A stretch of DNA of 64,000 bases, taken from Proteles cristata cristata (taxonomy: Eukaryota; Chordata; Mammalia; Carnivora; Hyaenidae). The stretch is from the NCBI GenBank assembly GCA_017311185.1, contig JAESUZ010001514.1:2356001-2420000 (forward strand), read 5' to 3'. The notes below the pieces were generated by a model. That model was given only the letters and a program-made list of their open reading frames with translations. It searched no databases and was not told the origin of the DNA. A program made the translations under genes and the position numbers. This document shows, in pieces, positions 35,875 through 47,181 of the stretch. Each line of letters begins with the position of its first letter. The stretch's first letter is position 1.

Positions 35875-36495
35875 CTTGCTTGGCCCAAGGTCAAAAGCCC
35901 CAGAGAGCTCACACGCTGCTGGTGGGAATGTAAAATGGCGCAGCCAGTGAGACCCAGCCATTGATTCCATACCTAACTATATACCCCAAGGAAGTGAAAA
36001 CAAGGACTCAAATACATGCTTGTACACAAATTTTCACGCAGCACGATTCACAATAGCCAAGAGGTAGAAACGGCCCAAATGTGTTTCGGTGGACGAATGG
36101 AAAAACAAATTGTGTTAAATACATTCAGTGGACTATTACTCAGCCATAAAAAAGGAATGAAGTACTGATACATGCCACAGTGTGAATGAGCCTCAAAACC
36201 AATATGCTACATGAAAGAAGCCAGACACAAAAGTTCCCATATTGTATGATTCTGTTGATGTGAAATACCTGGATTGGGTAAGTCCACAGAATGCAGATTG
36301 GTTGTAGTCAAAAGAATCGGAAAGAGGAAATGCAGAACAGCTGCTTAATTGGTAGGACCTTCCTTTGGAGGTGATGAAAAGATTTTTGAACTAAATAGAG
36401 GCGGTGGTTGTACAACACTGAAGTGCACTGAATTGTTCACTCACTTTTGGAAAGTTAATTTTAAGCTCTATTCATTTCACTGCAACTTAAAAGCC
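35875..36495 (+). mobile_element. Old L1 fragment (ORF2 end and 3' region)
   Basis: GCTGGTGGGAATGTAAAATG, TTCACAATAGCCAAGAGGTA, GACTATTACTCAGCCATAA and GTATGATTCTGTTGATGTG follow the ORF2-3' UTR order of mammalian L1. Full of stops; inactive. Confidence 0.85.
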
Positions 36496-36722
36496 CCAGA
36501 GAAGTGCTCTAGTTGGTCTACCTTGGGTCAAGTGCCCATCCTGGCTGATCATCAGAGATTGGGGGTGAGATCTACAAAGACACGGCAGGCCTCTTTGGAG
36601 TCACGAGGCTACAGTTGGGGGGAAGTTACATTTCCTGAAGAGGTGGGAGACCGGGTGCCTTTCTGAGAAAATGAAACTTTAATAAATAAAAGAGTCACCA
36701 AACATCGGGGCAAAAAGCATAT

Positions 36723-36892
36723 CTAGAACTGCACTATCCCTTTGGTGGCTACTGGTTAGGAACGGCTGTTCAGATTTAAATTGATCCCATTTCTAAATGG
36801 CTCTTGCACCTTTCAAGAGCTAGTGGCTACCATATTGGACCACAAAGAGATAGAACTTCTCCATCATTGCAGAAAGTTCTGCTGGAGAGCAT
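36723..36892 (-). mobile_element. hAT-type DNA transposon remnant (second copy)
   Basis: Reverse complement contains TCCAATATGGTAGCCACTAG and AACTTTCTGCAATGATGGAG; same family as 725-922, opposite orientation. Confidence 0.75.
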
Positions 36893-37389
36893 GAATTTAG
36901 AGATTGTAGAGCCCAACCCTTCATTCTGGAGGTGAGGGAAATGAGGACTGGAGAAAGGAGGGACTTAAATACACAGACACAGACTGAAATGCAGAGACTA
37001 TGACTGCCAACATCTGTATTTTCTCGGCGTGGCAAAGGCCTTAACCAGGAGCATGAGCTATTGAGTGACCGCCAGGTCCCAGAAGGTTGCTTTCAAGCTC
37101 TGTCCCTGCCTGGGAGGCAATTTAGGCCCATTTCCAGAACCAACACTCGGGCTCCTTGACTCCTATTCTGACGATGCGCTCTCCTCTATTGGCACACACA
37201 CTGTAGGGTGCTATACCTCCTCCAGAGGGCTCTCCGTTTCATGGGAGAGGAGATGTGCCCACAAGACAGGGCAACCACTCCAATTTCGCTCATGGATGGT
37301 ATTGGGAGGCTCCGGTGGGCCAGGCACCGGGTCACACCGGGAAAAGCAGTGTCCCCCACAGAGAAGATGATTGGCAAAAGGCCACAGGG

Positions 37390-37735
37390 GAGGTGGAGAA
37401 GGAGTTTTAAATTAGAAAGACGCTCTAATGTCTTTCTGTTTATAAAAGCAACATGCTCGTCGCAGGCAATTTAGAAAGCCTCGAAAAATATTAAGGAAAA
37501 ATAAATATCACCATAATCTTCATGACTCAGAGATTGTCATGGTTAACGATTTTATATATATCCCTCTAGGCCCTTTTTCTTCAGTGCTTTTTCCAATTAT
37601 AGACACATATATATGGATCGAAATGCATTTTGTGCGCTTTATTCTGCCTCCTGCTTTTTTTGCTTAATATATTTTGTACATTTTAAATGTAATCACATGT
37701 AGGTTCATGTTATCATTTTAACATCTGTGAGAAAT
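37390..37735 (+). repeat. AT-rich ancient repeat-like segment, unassigned
   Basis: ACTCAGAGATTGTCATGGTT, ATATATATCCCTCTAGGCCC and TGCTTAATATATTTTGTACA resemble a dispersed mammalian repeat. The family is not identified and no gene signal is visible. Confidence 0.4.
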
Positions 37736-38724
37736 GAGTTTTGAATGGAAGGTTCTGCAAGGCTCCTTGGTAAAGCCACATTGGACCAGGCCCTTGAAGG
37801 ATCAGGAGGCAGGCGTGGCCAGGACAGCCTCAGCCACGGGAGCAGTGTGGACAAACATCAAGTCGGTGACGGACCACTCTGCCCACCAGAAACTGGCTGT
37901 CAACAGAGGAGGAGGGGATTGAGGCCCAGCGTGGGGGACATAACTCCACCAAGTCCACACGTGAGGCAGTGTTAAGGGTGAGACTTGAGCCCAGGACCCC
38001 GGCCCTTCATGCAGAGCATCGGCCTCCACAGAGTCCAGCCCAGAGTCCACCCACGGGTGCTCGAGGCCCTGCACCTACCGGTTCTTGTCCACTTTCCTTG
38101 TCACTGCAGACGACCGCCCATCACGGACCACACTGTGCTTCTCTGCTCCATGCACCCCCAGGGAAACTGAGGCTCACTGACAGAAGAGCTCTCTGGGTCA
38201 CTGAGCCAGAGGATAACATTTGCTCTCGTGGAGAGAACCCTCACGCATGTCAGGCCACGAGCTGGGGCTGCCACTCCACCTGGGGACCCTCTCCACCCCT
38301 CCCAAGGGCTGCACCACCCTGAGTCACAGGCGGCCTGCCTCCTGCTGTGAGTCAGCCGCATTCCTGGGGGCTGAGAGCGTTGCAGCGGAAACACAGGCCC
38401 TGCCTTGTCCCTCGGTGAGCCTGGCACATTCTCCAGGGAGAGAGACTAGACGTGAGAGAGTCAGCTGGATGAGTGGCCTCAGGTCATGGCCGGACAGCCT
38501 GGGAGCTGACCTTGTAGGGGCCTCAGGGATTCGGATGACTCAGAGAAACCCCAGTGTCCTCCTGCTGCCTGGGGGCTGGGCGCTGACCCTACGTGCTCTC
38601 TCTGAAGGAACCTGGGGCGGATGGCACACCGTCAGCCAGTCCTGGCTGGGAGAGGCTGTGGGGAGGCAGTGAGAAGGCTCTCCGGACAGAGTTGGGCAAG
38701 TCACTCCCCACCTCTGTGTGCAGG

Positions 38725-38921
38725 GGAGGATGTTAAGAGCATAGGCTTTGCTATAAAACAGACTCAGGTTGAACTGGAGCTCCATACTCTGCTTCCTTCT
38801 CGCACGTGTCCGTGGCCCGTTCCTTAGCCCCACAGGGCCGCAGCAGGACCACGTGTGATCGAGTAGACAATGCACATAGCACAGCGCAGGACACAGGGAC
38901 GAGGCTCAAGAGTCAGTAGCT
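38725..38921 (+). repeat. MIR, 5' part, split by an L1 insertion
   Basis: AAGAGCATAGGCTTTGCTAT, AGACTCAGGTTGAACTGGAG and CATAGCACAGCGCAGGACAC; the element resumes after the L1 at 39144 with ATTATTAAGG. Confidence 0.8.
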
Positions 38922-39143
38922 CTCGGGAAGCAAACCGTAAGAGACTTTTGAGCACGGAGAACAAACTGAAGGGTGCTGGAGGGGTGCTGGGTAGGGGAAT
39001 TAGCTAAATGGGTGATGGGTATTAAGGAGGGTACTTGTTGGAACGAGCACCAGGTGTTATATGTAAGTGATGAATCACTAAATTCTATGCCCGAAACCAT
39101 CATTACAATATATGTTAACTAACTTGTATTAAAAAAAAAAATT
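38922..39143 (+). mobile_element. Carnivoran L1 3' end, 5'-truncated
   Basis: GGGAAGCAAACCGTAAGAGA, TAAATGGGTGATGGGTATTA, AGGTGTTATATGTAAGTGAT and TATGTTAACTAACTTGTATT plus an A-run are the 3' UTR of the carnivoran L1. A short repeat AGTAGCT borders it (38915-38921, 39144-39150), consistent with a target duplication in the MIR. Confidence 0.92.
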
Positions 39144-39179
39144 AGTAGCTATTATTAAGGTAATAAATATCATCCAGGG

Positions 39180-39480
39180 TCTTTTCTGGCACTCCCTTTT
39201 TATGCATTCACCCATTCACTCATTCATTCACTTAACCAGTCTTTACTGAGTGCCTCCCAGGTGGGGACAGAGCTTGGAACGGGGTCTTCCGGGAACTGGA
39301 GGTCACTCGATAGCTCATGTTCATGGTTAAGGCCTTTGCTGAGCCGAGAAGATACAGATGTTACCAGCCACAGTCTCTGCTTCATGGAACTTACATTCTA
39401 GGGGGGACAAGTGAGACCATAAAGAATTAAGTGGATAATAAGAAAGAAAATTACAGATTCACGGTTGAGGGTGCCAGGAT
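39180..39480 (-). repeat. L2 fragment with a foreign middle block
   Basis: Starts CATTCACTCATTCATTCACT, GTCTTTACTGAGTGCCTCCC and resumes with TGCTTCATGGAACTTACATT, an L2 in reverse. The block at about 39282-39385 is not L2-like and resembles 40078-40175. Confidence 0.65.
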
Positions 39481-40077
39481 GGGCCACTTAGATGGAGTGG
39501 CCGCGCAGCCTCTCTGAGGGAATGATGCTTATGCTAAGATGTGAGGGAGGAGCTGAGAAGCCTTGTGAGGAGGCAGGAGGGCCGCTGTGCCAGGGTGAGC
39601 ACCAGGGCGAGGACCAGTGCCGGGAGAAGGGCTGCTGGGGAAGGCACAGCAAGAAGGGGCATGGGCTCAAGGCAAAGACAGGGAGCATCAGGGCCTTTGG
39701 AGCTGTGTGCAAACACGTTCACCTTTCTCAGTGCGATTCTAGGCCTCTAGAAGACCCAGGGCAAGACCCTGCAATGCCTGACTCAGAACTGAGCTGGTGA
39801 GAGCTTGGCCATGTTCCCAATGGGGCAGCCTGTGTCCTGTTCAGGCTGCTGTGACCCTCAGGCTTTCCAGCAGCCACAGGGCCCTTGGAGGAGAGCCCCT
39901 CCTCAAGCAGGGAGACCACGGCAAAGCCACTGGGAGGCTATTTCTGGCTGAGGGTCGGGCGGGCCCTCCAGCTGGGTTCCGGGAGAAATCCTGCCAGAAT
40001 AGTTGGTCCCGGGGAATGCAGGGTCCACCCCTACCCCAGATACAAGGAGCCCTTTCTGGCCCAGGCCCCTGGGGGTG

Positions 40078-40175
40078 AGGCTTTCCAGGGCTGGAGGTCA
40101 CCCGACTTCCCCTATTTATGGTGAAGACCTTTGCTGAGCAGAGAAAACAGCTGTCAGCCAGAGGCCCTGCATCAT
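40078..40175 (+). repeat. Diverged second copy of the 39282-39385 block
   Basis: Shares CTGGAGGTCAC, then AGGCCTTTGCTGAGCCGAGAA here as AGACCTTTGCTGAGCAGAGAA, then CAGCCA and TGCWTCAT in the same order, with small gaps. By eye roughly 70-75% alike over about 100 bp. Confidence 0.6.
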
Positions 40176-40384
40176 ACCTGCAGGAAAGGACCTGGGCGGG
40201 GTAGGGGAGGACTGCCGGGCTCACTGGGGCCTCTCCCTGCCTCCCTAAGTTCAGTCACACTGGCATTCAAGGACCTTCATGTCCCTTGACTATGCTAAGC
40301 AGGGATGATAGCCTACCGTACCAAAGATCATGCCCTGAACCCACTTCTGAGACAGGGACACTGAAGCCAGTGAGGGGAGGGGCC

Positions 40385-40630
40385 AGCCAGCTAGATAATA
40401 ATGATTGCTGACATTGAGAACATGTTGTGGATCAAGCAGTATGATAAGAGCTTGGCCAACATTTCACGACAATCCTATGACATGGTCACCCATGTTAGTG
40501 CCATTTTCCTGATGGGGAAACTGAGGCTTAGAGAGGTTCCCTTACATGCCCAAGGTCAAGGAACTACTAAGTGGAAGAACCCAGATTTGAACCAACGCCT
40601 TCTGACTCAAAAGCTCACTCTAGTATTTGT
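40385..40630 (-). repeat. Near full-length MIR SINE
   Basis: ATAATAATGATTGCTGACAT, GATGGGGAAACTGAGGCTTA, GCCCAAGGTCAAGGAACTAC and CCCAGATTTGAACCAACGCC in reverse order. Confidence 0.9.
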
Positions 40631-40651
40631 TGTTGTTGTTATTGTTGTTGT
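40628..40651 (+). repeat. (TTG)n microsatellite
   Basis: About eight TTG units with one ATT interruption at the SINE border. Confidence 0.9.
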
Positions 40652-40841
40652 TGTTTTAATTTACTGTTTATTTTTGAGAGAGAGACAAAGTGCAAGCGAG
40701 GGAGGGACAGAGAGAGGGAGACACAGAATCCGAATCAGGCTCCAGTCTCCGAGCTGTCAGCACAGAGCCAACGTGGGGCTGGAACCCACAAACCACGAGA
40801 TCATGACCTGAGCCAAAGTCAGACAGCCAACCCAGGTGCCC
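40652..40841 (-). mobile_element. Felid CAN-SINE
   Basis: TTTATTTTTGAGAGAGAGAC, ACAGAATCCGAATCAGGCTC, GAGATCATGACCTGAGCCAA and CCAACCCAGGTGCCC; the head is shortened relative to other copies. Confidence 0.92.
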
Positions 40842-40894
40842 TTGTTGTGTTTTATTTAAATTAATTTTTTTTTTCAAAGGAGGCTTCTTCTTAT

Positions 40895-40990
40895 TACTGC
40901 TACTGATGGAGAACCCATGTTGGACAAAGGTAAAAATACATGCCAGAGAAACCGAATAATATTAGTACATTCTAACCAGAGTCTGAAAAT
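40895..40990 (+). repeat. AT-rich segment resembling 51775-51890
   Basis: Shares, with gaps, CTAC/GATGGARAACC, AAGGTAAAAATACAT, ATTAGTACATTCTAACCAGA and ATACTGTTG with the later segment. Probably two copies of one old repeat, unnamed here. Confidence 0.4.
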
Positions 40991-41119
40991 ACTGTTGTTC
41001 ACAGACTGGAACCCATGAAGTAGTCACAGCTGATGAGAGAGATTAATGCGGGTTGGAAAGCGGTTGGTGATACACTCGTACTGAAGGGGGCCTTTCTCCT
41101 TGAAAGAATCTCAAAGCTT

Positions 41120-41510
41120 AAATGAGATGGTGTGACGGTGTGCTTCCCTGTCCTTTAGGGTGGCTTAGCTCTGTGGTTCTCATTAGTGCTGTCCGCCAAG
41201 CATTCCCGGGGCTCTGCCTGCCGGCGGGAGGAAAGATGATGCCACCTGGTCCCTCCGTGGTGGGGTGGGACCACATGACCAGAGCCGGTTCTGAATCGTA
41301 CCACACTATGAGCTGGAACATTCCACTGCTGGGGGGAGGCCCTCCAACACCCTGTTTCCCAGAGTGAGGGTCCCTGAATGAGAAGGAGACATAGTCAATG
41401 TGTCACAGGAGTGAGAACTAAGCCTGGATGTGACAAGCCATTAAGACTTTCAGGTGCTCATTTACTGCAGAGTAATCTAAGTATTCTGACTCATACGCGT
41501 ACCATCCAGA
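41120..41510 (+). repeat. Ancient LTR-like repeat, family not assigned
   Basis: CTCTGTGGTTCTCATTAGTG, GCATTCCCGGGGCTCTGCC and the end TCATTTACTGCAGAGTAATC with ATTCTGACTCATACG resemble a dispersed mammalian LTR-like element. No open frame of interest. Confidence 0.5.
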
Positions 41511-41739
41511 ATCATGCTGAAGACGCAGGGCCTCCTCAGAGCCCACAGCCTGATCTACTGTGCTGTGCGGACACTGGCCAAGTCCAAGGCTTCATGTTCC
41601 TGTAGAAGCCATGTCTCCTTCCCTGAGTTCACTGCCTTGGAAAACTATTTCCCCAAAGTGCCCTTGACTTTTCCCCTCCTGGGGCTTTGCTTGTGCATCT
41701 CTCTCTGGCAGGGCTGATATCTGCCTCCATATTTGCCAA

Positions 41740-41990
41740 AACTAGCATCATGGTAGAGACATACTGCCTGTGTTTGGATCCAGGCTCTGCTTGCGGTGTG
41801 TGGTCCTAGATTAGTCATTTTGCCTCTCTAGATTAGACTAATAGGAGTACTAAAGTACTCAGGTGGAGATAGCTATGGTTCTGTACTACTCTCAGAGCCA
41901 TTGGGAGGATTTGACGTGGGACTATCTATAAAGCAAGAGAACAGTGTCTGGCACATAGTTTGATGTTGATAAGCATTAAACTATCAGCAT
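41740..41990 (+). repeat. MIR SINE
   Basis: TTTGGATCCAGGCTCTGCTT, CCTAGATTAGTCATTTTGCC and CAGTGTCTGGCACATAGTTT in order. Confidence 0.8.
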
Positions 41991-42099
41991 GATCCTTGCT
42001 TATGGAAATCCTGCCTCGGCCTTGCTTCTGGCCTGTGCGATGAAGCACAGGGACCCTTCCCCTGATTCTGAGGGCCACTTCGCATACTAGGTGGAAAGT

Positions 42100-42565
42100 G
42101 CTTTAGTTTGCCAGGGCTCCCATAACAAAATACCACACACTGGGTGGGTTGAAAGAACAGAAAGTTATTCTCTCACAGCTCTGGAGGCTAGATGTCTAAA
42201 GTCAGGTGTCAGCAGGCCCTTTTCCCTCTGAGACGCTGGGTGGAACCCTGCCTTGTCTCTCCTAGCTTCCGGTGGAGGCCATCAATCCTTGCCTTGACAT
42301 TCCTCGCCTCGCAGGCAATCGCTCCAGTCTCTGCCTCTATCATGTCGTGCGGTCTTCTCCTGGAGTGGCCGTATCTTCACATGGTGTCCTTCCCTTCTAA
42401 CAAGGATAAAGTCATATTGGCTTGGAGCCTGACTCCCATCCCAGAAGACTTCAGCTGCAAGACTCTATTTCCAAATAAGGTCACATTCATGGGTGCTGGT
42501 GTCAGGATCTCAACGTGTCTTTCTGGGAGAATACGGTTCAACTCACGACATCAGGAGGCAGAAGG
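42100..42565 (-). mobile_element. MLT1-type LTR (ERVL-MaLR), reverse
   Basis: TTAGTTTGCCAGGGCTCCCA, CACACTGGGTGGGTTGAAAG, TTATTCTCTCACAGCTCTGG, TTCCAAATAAGGTCACATTC are the reverse complement of the same LTR type as at 34455-34915. Solitary, old, without retroviral genes. Confidence 0.85.
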
Positions 42566-43277
42566 CCTGGCTCTTGGGCCTCTGGTTTTCCCTAAAGGGC
42601 GGAAGGGACCATAGAAACAGAGGGAGAAGGTGAACAGGAGCTCTGGTCCTGGTTCTGCAAGACCTGGACTTGGCCATCAGTGCCCAAGGCGACCTCAGTC
42701 ACCGCCCTTTTCCAAGCCTTACAGTCCTTCATGGTAAGATGAAGAAAAATATGCCCCATCCCAACCGGGTTCTTACAAGACCCAAACAAGACAGGGGGTG
42801 TGGGAAGGCACTCTGCAGCCTGGAAACGCACGCACAGGTGAGAAGCCTGGCCCTTGACCTTGGACTTCTCTCTCCTCCTCTCACATGAGCTGGACAACTT
42901 TACCGAAGTGGTAGTTTTTCTACCAACACTGCTACTTAGCCATGCTGGACCCTCAGTCCCTCCCCCTCCACTCTGTGGCTTCGCTCACGAACTCTTTCTC
43001 CTGGTTTCCTTAGTTCCGTTACTTAACTCTGAAAGGCTTGTTCCTTCTCCCTCAGGTGGGGAGAAGTTGGCTACTGCATACGGTGGTCGCAAGGACTACA
43101 TTTGGAGGTGACACAGTTAAGTCAGGTCAGGGCCTGACACAGGGCACACTTGAATCACCATTAATACTGATTTGCTCATCAGCATAAAGAGACAGCTCCC
43201 GCAACATAGACCAAAAATGCGTTGCACCATTGCGTCTCTCCTTAGCTGGTGGGGCTTGGCTCGTGCCTTCCTCCTGT

Positions 43278-43297
43278 GGGTTCGGGTTCGGGTTCGG
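43278..43297 (+). repeat. (GGGTTC)3 short tandem repeat
   Basis: GGGTTCGGGTTCGGGTTCGG: three units of a hexamer differing by one base from the telomere unit GGGTTA. Confidence 0.9.
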
Positions 43298-43349
43298 ATT
43301 CATTCAGCCCCTCCTGAGAACCTGTCGGGCTTTAGAAAGGACTGCCCGG

Positions 43350-43574
43350 GGGCGCCTGGGTGGCTTACTCGGTTAAGGCGTCCGGCTTTCGCTCAGGTCA
43401 TGATCTCACAGTTCGTGGGTTTGAGCCCCACGTCGGGCTCTGTGCTGACTGCCAGCTCAGAGCCTGGAGCCTATTTCGGAGTCTGTGTCTCCCTCTCTCT
43501 CTGACCCTCTCTCGCTCACGCTGTCTCTCTCTCTCTCCTAGAAATAAATAAAAAACATTAAAAAAAAAAAAAGT
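43350..43574 (+). mobile_element. Felid CAN-SINE with perfect target duplication
   Basis: GGGCGCCTGGGTGGCTTACT head, full body, TCCTAGAAATAAATAAA tail. The 13-bp AAGGACTGCCCGG occurs at 43337-43349 and 43575-43587, so it is a fairly recent insertion. Confidence 0.97.
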
Positions 43575-43999
43575 AAGGACTGCCCGGTTTGTGGGGAGAC
43601 CTCGCTGGTTCTGCTCACCGTGTGGCTTGGGAATGGCTTCTCTCTCAGCCCTTAGTCTCCTCATGTGCATGAGGAGAGCATTAACCCGGGCAAGCTCTGG
43701 GAGGCTCCAGGAGCCCCCTAGCCTGCAGGGGTCCTATAGGGGCTGGCCCCAGACCTGGAGGGGCTGAGGGAGGGGGCAGTGGCGAGAGCTCAGACAAAGG
43801 CCAGGACTCGTGGTCCCACCCCAGCTCTGCCGCTGATGTGGGTGGACAAATCGTTTCCCTCCTTGATGCTCTTTCCTCCATCCCAAAAGCGGCTGGCCAG
43901 GATCAAAGCCCTTCCAGTCTGCTTTTCCATAGTTCAGCAAACAGCCTCGCTATGGAGCCCATCGAGGTTGTCCTCACCACCTGGCCTTAATGTCCCCCG

Positions 44000-44315
44000 C
44001 ACCGTCCGCCAGAGGCACTGTGACCCACGTCCACATGGCATTCTTTCCCACCTCACTCTACTCCTCGGCAAAGCCTTCCCTTACCAGCCTTCCTAAAACC
44101 GACACGGATGCGCACAGCCCTGAGATGCTTCTCCCCTAAAACATTAATTACCCGGCACGATCCCGCACATTTCTTTGCAGCCTACTGTTTGCTGGGCTCC
44201 CGCGCTAGAGTATGAGCCCCTATGCCAACAAGGACCTTCTCTGTCCTGTTCAACACAGCCCTCCAGTGCCTAACACAGGACTGGGCACACAGTAGGTGCT
44301 TGAGGTATTGTGAAA
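44000..44315 (+). repeat. L2 LINE 3' end
   Basis: TCTACTCCTCGGCAAAGCCT, GTATGAGCCCCTATGCCAAC, AGTGCCTAACACAGGACTGG and CACACAGTAGGTGCTTG follow L2 order. Confidence 0.8.
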
Positions 44316-44385
44316 GGAAGAGACAGAAGGAGAGAAGGAGAGGAAGGAGGGAAGGAAGGAAAGGGAAAAAAGGAAGGAAATCGGG
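44308..44385 (+). repeat. Polypurine GGAA/GAAGG-rich run
   Basis: Almost pure purine for about 78 bp (GGAAGGAGGGAAGGAAGGAA and similar), right after the L2 end. Confidence 0.9.
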
Positions 44386-44469
44386 AAAGGTTACCTATAT
44401 GTGAATTTAGCCGATATCACCTAAAATGCCTTTTCTTTCTCACCGTGGCTGTTGCTAAGCGATGTCTTT

Positions 44470-44715
44470 TTGTATTTATCTGTTCAACCAATATTTATTG
44501 CCAGCTGGCTCTGCCCCAGGCATGGAGCTGAGCCCAGGAGATTGGAGGCCATCTCCTCTGGGTCTCACATCCTCCGAGGAAGAAACAAGGTAACATTTTA
44601 CACAAACAAGGAACGAGGCAGTGAAGGAGAACAGGGGCCCTGCATGACTGGAAAGGGTCACAGGCGGAGGGACAGGGAGGGCTTAGGGAAGGCTTCTCTG
44701 AGGAAGAGACAAGGG
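44470..44715 (-). repeat. L2 LINE fragment
   Basis: TGTTCAACCAATATTTATTG, CCCAGGCATGGAGCTGAGCC and GAAGGCTTCTCTGAGGAAGA in reverse L2 order. Confidence 0.75.
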
Positions 44716-45190
44716 GCCCAAGTGGTCAGTCCAGGGAGGGGGAGGGAGCCTGGCTCCCTGGTGTGGACCGTGGCAGCCCCGCCTGCTCTCCCAGGCCTTG
44801 CTTCCTCGCTGTCAGTAAGACAGCCTCTTCCCGCCATGTGCCATGTCAGGACCTCTCCCCTCTCTCTACAGCCTGAGATGGCAGGTCCTTGCTCTCGGAG
44901 CTCTCCCTGCCTTGCCATGGGCTCCACTGCCCGACCTCTCCACAGGGAAGTCCCTCTCTGTCCCTCTTTGACACATGCTGGGGACAGGTCCTCCACAGAG
45001 TCCCCAGCCTCTGCCCTGCTGCAGCATACTGACCACCTCCCGCCTTACCCCTGCGGTGCATGTGGCACTCTGACTCCCCTTCCCCTGTGGCTGGGGCACA
45101 ACCCCACGTTTCCCCCTGAGTCAGGACCTGACTGACCCCAAGTGGCGTTGAAGGACGTCCCAGGAGGCCCCCCATCAGGCAGGCTCCATT

Positions 45191-45272
45191 TAACAGCAAC
45201 AGCAATGACATCAACAGTAATAGTAGTAACAACAACAGCAAACACAACAATAATAGTAACAACAACAATAAA
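45191..45272 (+). repeat. AAC/AAT/AGT trinucleotide-rich run
   Basis: Mixed AAC, AAT, AGT trinucleotides. Its reverse strand translates as a long Leu/Val-rich run, which is not a gene. Confidence 0.85.
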
Positions 45273-45589
45273 GTGCATCCCTCTGACACTTGACTCAGTA
45301 GGTGGTCGAGCAGGGCCTCTGTGACAGGGCTGTGACACAAAGCCCTCTGCATCTTTCAGAAAAGAAGGGCCTGTCTGCTCCATGCACCCATGGCAGGGCA
45401 GGGCTCGTTGGGGCCAGCAAGGGAGCTAAGGGTCTGCTCCTTTTCCAGGGGGTTCAGCTGGGCTCCCCTCGTGAGGGAGTGGGAAAGGGTTAGGAGGCCA
45501 TCAAGATATGGATCTTTCCAAATGTGGGCAAAACCTCAAAGAAGCAAATTAGACAGCTGTCTTGCCCTCTCGACATTTCCATGAACAAT

Positions 45590-45830
45590 AGCAATTACAA
45601 CAACTATCATTTGTTTGGGGCTTACTGTCCAGTGCCATTCCCTGCTCTAAACAATGACATGTGCGTCGATGGCTTGATCCTCACAAAAACTGCTATCTCC
45701 ACTTTACAGATGAAGAAACTGAGGCAGAGAGCATTACATCCCCATAGCTACTACATGAATGTGCTGCTTTGGAAGCCAGGAGGCTTAGAAGTCAAGCTCT
45801 TGAGCTCAACAGATGCAGCATTTCACAGTC
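45590..45830 (-). repeat. MIR SINE
   Basis: AATTACAACAACTATCATTT, CACTTTACAGATGAAGAAAC and TGAGGCAGAGAGCATTACAT; reverse MIR. Confidence 0.85.
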
Positions 45831-46464
45831 ACTAACATGGTCCTGCTCCCCGAATCGCCCAGGCTCACCCCCCGCCCCAACTCGGAACACACAAGGCCCC
45901 CCACACACACACCCAGCCCCTGTCCTCCAGACCAGGGGCCATTTTCATGGTGATAGGTCTGGATGACTTTTAGAAGAAAAATACAATTTTCTTTTCCACT
46001 CAACAAGCCCGTGTTTCTCTCCCCTACCTCCAGCCCCAGTGTTTATTTCAGCAAGGAAATGGCCTTTGAAGTCCTCACTTCTTGAAAGCTGAGAGGGAAG
46101 GGAGGCATTGCAAACATTTCAAAGCATGTCCGCATTTTGGTTGGAACGTGGAATTTTTTTTAAGGATTAATAACAGTTTTTGGAATCCACTGACCCTGTT
46201 GCTTTTTCAAGGTGAAGAAAATAACCCCCTGGATATCATAGCTGTCAGGGTCTGGGGTGGGGGCAGGGGGCATCCTGTGAGGGCAGGGAGCAATGCCAAG
46301 GGTCTCCATAAGCAGAACCAGGCAATTTGATGAGGAACAGCCCAAAGTGTGGTCCAAGGGGGAGATTTCATTGTAGCAAAGTAGAGTAAGAATAATTTAG
46401 TTGTTACCCAAATTCTCTTTTGCTTGGGAGGGTTATGTTTGTTTGATGTCAAAAAATACTCCCT

Positions 46465-46678
46465 AGGCCACCTGGGTGGATCAGTCAATTAAGCATCTGA
46501 CTCTTGATCTCAGCTCAGTTCTTGCTCTCGCAGTTTGTGAGACTGAGCCCCCCATCGGGCTCCTCGCTGACAGCACAGAGCCTTCTTGGGATTCCTTCTC
46601 TCTCCCTCTCTCTTTGTCCCTCCCCTGCTCATGTTCTCTCTCTTTGTCAAAATAAATAAATAAACTAAAAAAAAATGT
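46465..46678 (+). mobile_element. CAN-SINE, first of a tandem pair
   Basis: GCCACCTGGGTGGATCAGTC head to AAATAAATAAATAAAC tail. The pair as a whole is flanked by TACTCCCT (46457-46464, 46893-46900). Confidence 0.92.
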
Positions 46679-46892
46679 AGGGGTTCCTGGGTGGATCAGA
46701 CAGTTAAGCATCTGACTTCAGCTTAGGTCGTGATCTCACCACTAGTGAGTTCGAGCCCCGTGTCGAGCTCTGTGCTGACAGCTCGGAGCCTGGATGGAGC
46801 CTGCTTGGGATTCTGTCTCCCTTTCTCTCTGCCCTTCCCCCGCTCATGCTATGCCTCTCTCTCTCAAAACTAAATAAACATTGAAAACAATG
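46679..46892 (+). mobile_element. CAN-SINE, second of a tandem pair
   Basis: GGGGTTCCTGGGTGGATCAG head, TCGGAGCCTGGATGGAGCCT body (with a small duplication of GGAGCCT) and CTAAATAAACATTG tail; inserted at the A-tail of the previous SINE. Confidence 0.92.
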
Positions 46893-47181
46893 TACTCCCT
46901 TTAAAGAAACCATCATTATTTTAAACAATAGCCTTTTAAAAGTGTCTTTAGCAAAAGAAAAATAGTTGCCAATCCTAGTTTGGTCTCCATGTTTTTAATT
47001 TTTAAATCTTTCTGGAATGTGTCTGGTCTGTGAAATAAAGTCAGGGGCAGGGTCACACAGCGAGTGGAGGCAGAGCTGGGTGCTCACCCAGACCACCCTG
47101 GCATGACCAGCTACATAGTTTGCAAGCCCAGTGCACAGTGAACATGTGGGGCCCCGAGTTCAAACATTATTAAGAATTTCA

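Noticed and set aside
34455..42565. MLT1 LTRs as part of a complete endogenous retrovirus
   Set aside because: The two LTRs are in opposite orientation, highly diverged and solitary. Nothing resembling retroviral genes lies between them.
43278..43297. GGGTTC triplet repeat as an interstitial telomere site
   Set aside because: Only three units and the unit is GGGTTC rather than GGGTTA.
44452..45135. 227-codon plus-strand frame
   Set aside because: Begins in a reverse L2 and has no recognisable domain.
44846..45352. Minus-strand frame with a long leucine run, like a membrane protein
   Set aside because: The leucines come from the AAC/AAT/AGT trinucleotide run at 45191-45272.
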